Shown: positions 7,500 to 11,004 of the stretch, one piece after another | Position numbering within the stretch: position 1 is the stretch's first letter | Layout: each line of letters starts with the position of its first letter | Assembly (NCBI GenBank): GCA_030248065.1 | Contig: JASAMV010009261.1 | Coordinates: 1-11,004 of the forward strand | Length of the DNA stretch: 11,004 nucleotides | Direction of reading: 5' to 3' | Source: Rhynchonema sp. JSB1_4 | Lineage: Eukaryota > Nematoda > Chromadorea > Monhysterida > Xyalidae | Program-made: the position numbers and the translations under genes | The notes under the pieces: generated by a model | Databases searched by the model: none | What the model saw: the letters and a program-made list of their open reading frames with translations, nothing else | Told to the model about the DNA's origin: nothing

Positions 7500-8060
7500 A
7501 GAGGGGGATCCATGCACCCTAGGTCTAGCCGGCTCCGAGACGGGCGCTTGTAGGATGCGCAGCAGTTCTACACGCAGCACACATCCGTGCTACCTGGGTG
7601 GGGATGATAGGAAGAGGGGCGCGGGTGGGTCTCTCACTTATATGCACGGGCTGGGCCTTGACTTATATGCAGACTGAACAGCAACGCCAGCCAGGCACTA
7701 CACTAAAAAAGGGGCGCGTGATGGGCCTAACAGTAGAAAAGGAGCGCGGGGTGCGCATATTTTCCCGCCGAAAATTAAAACACACCCTGTAATTTGGCCG
7801 TTTTACTGCACACAACTCGTTTTACATCAAATACATGGGGGCGCGGGGGGGGCGCGGGGGGGGGGCGCGGGAGGGCGCGGGGGGATGTGAGGTGGGATAT
7901 GGCCAATTTTGCGACCTGCCTGCGTTTCACGTGCAAGACAAGGTTTTTTGCGCAATTTCATTTTTTCCAAATAGTCCGAATTTCTAAAAACTCCCAAAGA
8001 TTTTTTAAAAAGCGACAGACGTAGGATAACAAACAACAAGTTACTATTAACGCCGATCCC
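7500..8060. other. Right arm 5'-side spacer: G-run tract and direct repeats, no exon seen
   Basis: Counterpart of 4320-4860 upstream of the right copy's first recognised exon. G-runs separated by GCG occupy about 7846-7883, shorter than on the left. An 11-bp direct repeat ACTTATATGCA occurs twice at about 7636-7675. These TATA-like words ahead of the gene could be core-promoter elements, but no first exon is found to support that. Confidence 0.5.
7846..7883 (+). other. G-run tract, possible G-quadruplex former
   Basis: At least four runs of three or more G separated by short CGC spacers meet the simple sequence rule for an intramolecular G-quadruplex. The left-arm counterpart (4486-4541) is the reverse complement and longer. 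In both copies the G-rich strand is the gene's coding strand. Confidence 0.65.
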
Positions 8061-8106
8061 GTCTTAATGGGAAGCTAGATCGTCCACCACAGTCTCGTAT
8101 GCTCAG

Positions 8107-10834
8107 GTTGTCCATGCAACAGTTTCGATTTTGCCAAATCAAACAGCCAGTGCAAAGCCGAAGACGGTTATCTGGCCGGAATAAATTCCAACCATGACTT
8201 CGAATGTAATGGTGACCGAGTGTGGCAGGTTGGCTATTGTTTTCGTCTCTGCCGGCAGCAAAATCAGAATTGAGACATCTGCAGTTTTTGAAATGTCTTT
8301 TTTGATTTTGCTATTTTGAGCTTCACAAAAGAGCTGGTCTTCATCAAATGAGTCTTGTTACAGTCGACAGGCCAGAAAAAAATTAAGCTCAGTTGTGAAG
8401 AAGCATTATCAGAGAAGCACGATGGAGCTCTGTATTGGTGGCTTGACACTGGGACCCTAGGAAAGAAGTGGACCACGAGCATTGGACAGTGTGTCAAAGG
8501 TTGGCCTGGACAATCGTTTGAAAAACTTGTATGAGAGTTCAGCAAAGATATTTCCTCCAGGAACGATTAATGTTGCTGACCTTCGCTGCTTGCAGGTTGT
8601 CCATGCGTGTTTAATGGAGCCAAGGTTGACGGAGTCGACTGTTACAAGATTCCCGACCCACTGCTTGAAAGCAAGCCTGGAACGAAGATCCGAAAGACGC
8701 TGAAGTGCATTGACCAGTATCATGTTTGGGAGGTGACTTGTTTTAAAAAAAAATTTGCACAAGCATGAACATATGTATACTATACCTACATACTTGCAAA
8801 TCCACATACTCTTGTGTTTACATCAGATGAATTATCAACGCAGTGTGGAACTGGAATGCCACAGTACCGACGACAATTACGAACCGAAATGGACCCACCA
8901 AGATACTAATGAAGCATTCACAAAATGGTGTATTCCAAGTAGGTCATCAAAGAAGCGGCAGAGCAGAAAACTCTGCCATTGAGACAGACAGTCCACGACA
9001 ATAATGAAACCGCGCGATGCGCAATTAACGCTATGAAGCTATGAAACAAGCAAAATCATCACTGTCTTCTATCTTGTTACACATGCCACTCTCTATTTCC
9101 AAGCGTGCCCAAACAACATCAATCCCGAATTTTTCAACATTGAATACAAGTTCAGAATTCAAGTGGAGAACGGCGCCGATCGCACGCCCCTCAGCGGACT
9201 GGCAGCAATTCAGTGCGAGGTAGGGGGTACTGCTAATTTATATGTATATAATACCATTGTGCGAGATAACTTAGTTTGACAGACGATGTATCCGATTTCA
9301 GCGTGGCTTCTACAATTTTGACCAGTCATCCTCACTGGTGTCAACAGCAAGCTTTGATGTGACCTGCATTGCGCAGGGCGACGATGGCGCCCAGTGGAAC
9401 AAAGTACCAAATTGTTTGAGAGGTGCACACTTTCGAATAAGTACCAAACCATTTTAGCGAGGGCGGATCCAGATGGTGGCCACAGGGGCCACGGCCCCCT
9501 TTGGTCCATTTGGCCCCTGAAAGGGCCACCGTTTCTAAAGCAAGAAGCAAAGAGGACCCCTTAAATAACAGGATTTACACTCTGAAACTTAAAATAAGTC
9601 CACGAATCGCGCGCTTCGCACGCATTGTAGCATTTTTATGATACTTGGTGCAAAATGCGCGAAATTCTAATCAAGCACAGATACAAACAACTTTTCAAAA
9701 ATGGAACAAGCACTGGATATAAACGTGACTTTTTGGATTTGGCCCCTCGCGTGGCCAAAAGCTGGATCAGCTACTGCATTTTAGGGTCATAATACAGAAA
9801 GATTGACTCAAACTGACAAAATAAACCTGACGTCGGAACACAGTTTAGGATGCGACAAACAACATCCACGAAACGAACTGGTGATTTTCGAATATGATAA
9901 GAATCACTTAAACTACCAAGACATGATATTTTACCAACAGGTCGGAAAAGCACTGTGGGAGCAATGTGCCAGCTCACTTTGTCACACGTTTAAAAAAAGC
10001 ATGGAAGTACAGAAAATACGTTTTTACTCAGGATACAACGCTTTCCGCATCCTGTCAACCCGGTTACCGCTTTGGAGATACTCACCATAAGATCATTGAA
10101 GTCAAGTGCACTGAGAAGGGGGAATGGACACAATGGTCACATGAGCCCATTTGTGTCGACGGTTGGCGTTCATAATTATGGTTGCAAAACAGTCAAAGCC
10201 AGTTTCAACCTTGCATGTAAGGAGTCAATTACAGATAGACCCGAAACCCGAAACATAAATTTTTTCTATATCCATGTTTCGGGTTTTGAAAAAAAAACCC
10301 GAAACCCGAAAAACAAAGCATGATAATCGAAAATGTTTTGGTCTTGCCACTTGTAGCTGACGTGAACAATTTATACAGTCAGTCGAAACATTTGCGATTA
10401 TCATGCTTCGTGTTTCGGGTTTCGTGTTTTTCTTCAAAACCCGTAACCCGAAAACATGGACATAGAAAAAATTTATGTTTCGGGGCTTCGGGTTTTGGGT
10501 CTATTCGGTGGAGCCCTAACTGACACAGCCTCATCGACAACCCAACCCGCCACAAGTGCATCGTCAACGTCACCATCACAACAAACGACTACCTACCGTT
10601 CCCCAAAACCAACCACCACACAACCCAACGACACCGAGCCGCCTGACGGTCCAATGCAGGACTCTGCTACTCAACTCAATCGCTGTTGTTGTTGTCATCA
10701 CTTTTGCAGGTCCTACGAAGTCCAAACACATTCTAATGAACGAAGTCCAACTGAAACTTGTGAAGCATATCAGTGCATTAGGCCTGACGTTTATAGCCCT
10801 GCAATTTAGGTGTAATCTTTCTGGGGACTTCTAA
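8107..10834 (+). CDS. Right receptor gene copy: ectodomain intact, frameshifted before the membrane helix
   Basis: Exons matching the left gene: 8107-8228, 8364-8499, 8596-8732, 8827-8938, 9104-9219, 9302-9422, 9798-9940, 10032-10161, 10529-10709, then 10810 to a stop at 10832-10834. Modules 1 to 4 are open and nearly identical to the left copy. In the stalk exon a single extra T (10671, in CTACTCAACTC versus CTACCAACTC on the left) shifts the frame. The membrane helix is replaced by QLNRCCCCHHFCR and, after splicing, the frame runs CNLSGDF to a stop. The product would be a soluble four-module protein with a mucin-like stalk and an odd Cys-rich end. As in the left copy the first exon is in phase 1 and no start codon is identified. 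It may be a functional secreted form, a decaying pseudogene, or an effect of sequencing error. Confidence 0.75.
9458..9776. mobile_element. hAT-type MITE, right copy
   Basis: Same element at the same intron position as 2592-2909, inverted, 319 bp, flanked by CATTTTAG at 9450-9457 and 9777-9784 (reverse complement of the left duplication). Shared position and shared target duplication show the insertion came before the inverted duplication. A 45-codon open frame at 9655-9792 lies almost wholly inside it and is disrupted in the left copy, so it is not an exon. Confidence 0.88.
10221..10516. mobile_element. Foldback MITE, right copy with altered inner terminus
   Basis: Same element as at 1850-2147, inverted with the arm, flanked by TAA at 10218-10220 and 10517-10519. 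The inner terminus reads GGAGTCAATTACAGATAG where the left copy has GGGCTCCACCAGATAG, so one end no longer matches the other. The outer terminus (GGTGGAGCCC) next to the stalk exon acceptor is kept. Confidence 0.7.
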
Positions 10835-11004
10835 TCGGTGGTGGGATATTCGGCATCGTCTACGTTCGTCGGTATCTGATCCGAGTCAACCAAAATCAAC
10901 GAGCGACGCCGAAGAGGGCGGCGATTGCGGTAAAATAAGGTGCTAGTTTGACGAAAAAGAATTATGAGTTATTCGAGATCAAAGCGGGTTTTTCAGCGCG
11001 AGAA
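10810..11004 (+). pseudogene. Right copy, remnant transmembrane exon and start of first tail exon, out of frame
   Basis: Bases 10810-10929 correspond to the left membrane exon but carry a second one-base insertion (a run of four G at 10823-10826 where the left has three) and an in-frame gain of 3 bases with several substitutions near 10900-10920 (ATPKRAAIA versus VMLRAAIA). Together with the insertion at 10671 the frame is off by two and not restored. The donor GCG|GTAAAA and the acceptor TTTTTCAG before 10997 are preserved, and the next exon begins CGCGAGAA at the window end. Confidence 0.75.

Larger units (their letters stand above)
7451..11004 (-). repeat. Right arm of the large inverted repeat
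   Basis: Inverted copy of 1364-4930, carrying the right receptor copy, both MITEs and the G-rich tract. Differences cluster in a few places: the exon at 8827-8938, the stalk and membrane exons, the G-run tract at 7840-7885, and the inner end of the foldback MITE (10221-10236). The arm is cut by the window end. Confidence 0.95.

Noticed and set aside
7598..7792. 64-codon frame in both arms (also 4586-4780), with a signal-peptide-like hydrophobic stretch after an internal ATG
   Set aside because: No donor in the phase needed to reach the first receptor exon, no stop-to-domain logic, and conservation is explained by the arm duplication.
8457..8807. Minus-strand frames of 93-116 codons in the right arm (and their plus-strand counterparts on the left)
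   Set aside because: They are antisense shadows of the receptor exons and run across predicted introns.
8957..8977. Small hairpin GGCAGAG...CTCTGCC in the intron after module 2
   Set aside because: A 7-bp stem is too short to be notable, and its presence in both arms follows from the duplication.
9655..9792. Open frame beginning MREILIKHRYKQ, first taken as an exon
   Set aside because: It lies almost wholly inside the hAT MITE, and a one-base difference changes its second half in the left copy; it is not a receptor exon.

Overview
This looks like nuclear DNA of an invertebrate animal. It holds a multi-exon gene with many short GT-AG introns (42 to about 165 nt when not carrying an insertion), complement-control (CCP/sushi) domains, a mucin-like stalk, two kinds of small DNA-transposon relics (MITEs) and a minisatellite. 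There are no bacterial gene features. The species cannot be named from the sequence alone.

The layout is a giant imperfect palindrome. The left arm (about 1364-4930) is repeated in reverse complement as the right arm (about 7451-11004). The right arm runs off the window end, so the outer limit of the palindrome is not visible on that side. Inside the arms, at about 4900-5625 and 7020-7470, lie arrays of a roughly 104-bp minisatellite in inverted orientation. A unique centre of about 1.3 kb (5640-6960) separates them. Positions 1-1363 are the left-flank continuation, containing the cytoplasmic tail exons and the 3' end of the left gene.

Each arm carries one copy of the same receptor-like gene, read outward from the centre, so the two copies are head to head (left on minus, right on plus). 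I assembled the exons from splice sites, reading-frame phase and agreement between the copies. The left copy (14 exons, 4259 down to 648) predicts 616 residues after an unseen N-terminus. In order these are two unusual six-cysteine CCP-like modules, two ordinary four-cysteine CCP modules, a Ser/Thr/Pro-rich stalk, one transmembrane helix followed by two Arg, and a cytoplasmic tail of about 200 residues ending in a Pro/Lys-rich then highly acidic segment. The ectodomain introns alternate phase 1 and phase 0, so each module is a two-exon cassette.

The right copy (8107-10834) has intact ectodomain exons but two single-base insertions relative to the left copy. The first, at the end of the stalk exon, replaces the transmembrane helix with a short Cys-rich frameshifted tail and a stop. 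If expressed it would be a soluble ectodomain; otherwise it is a young pseudogene. The pair could therefore be a membrane receptor plus a soluble relative, but that is inference. A collapsed or misjoined assembly must also be excluded.

Both copies carry the same hAT-type MITE (8-bp target duplication CTAAAATG) and the same foldback MITE (TTA target duplication) in matching introns, so both insertions predate the inverted duplication. No first exon with a signal peptide or convincing promoter is visible in either arm. A weak minus-strand candidate exon in the centre is listed with low confidence.
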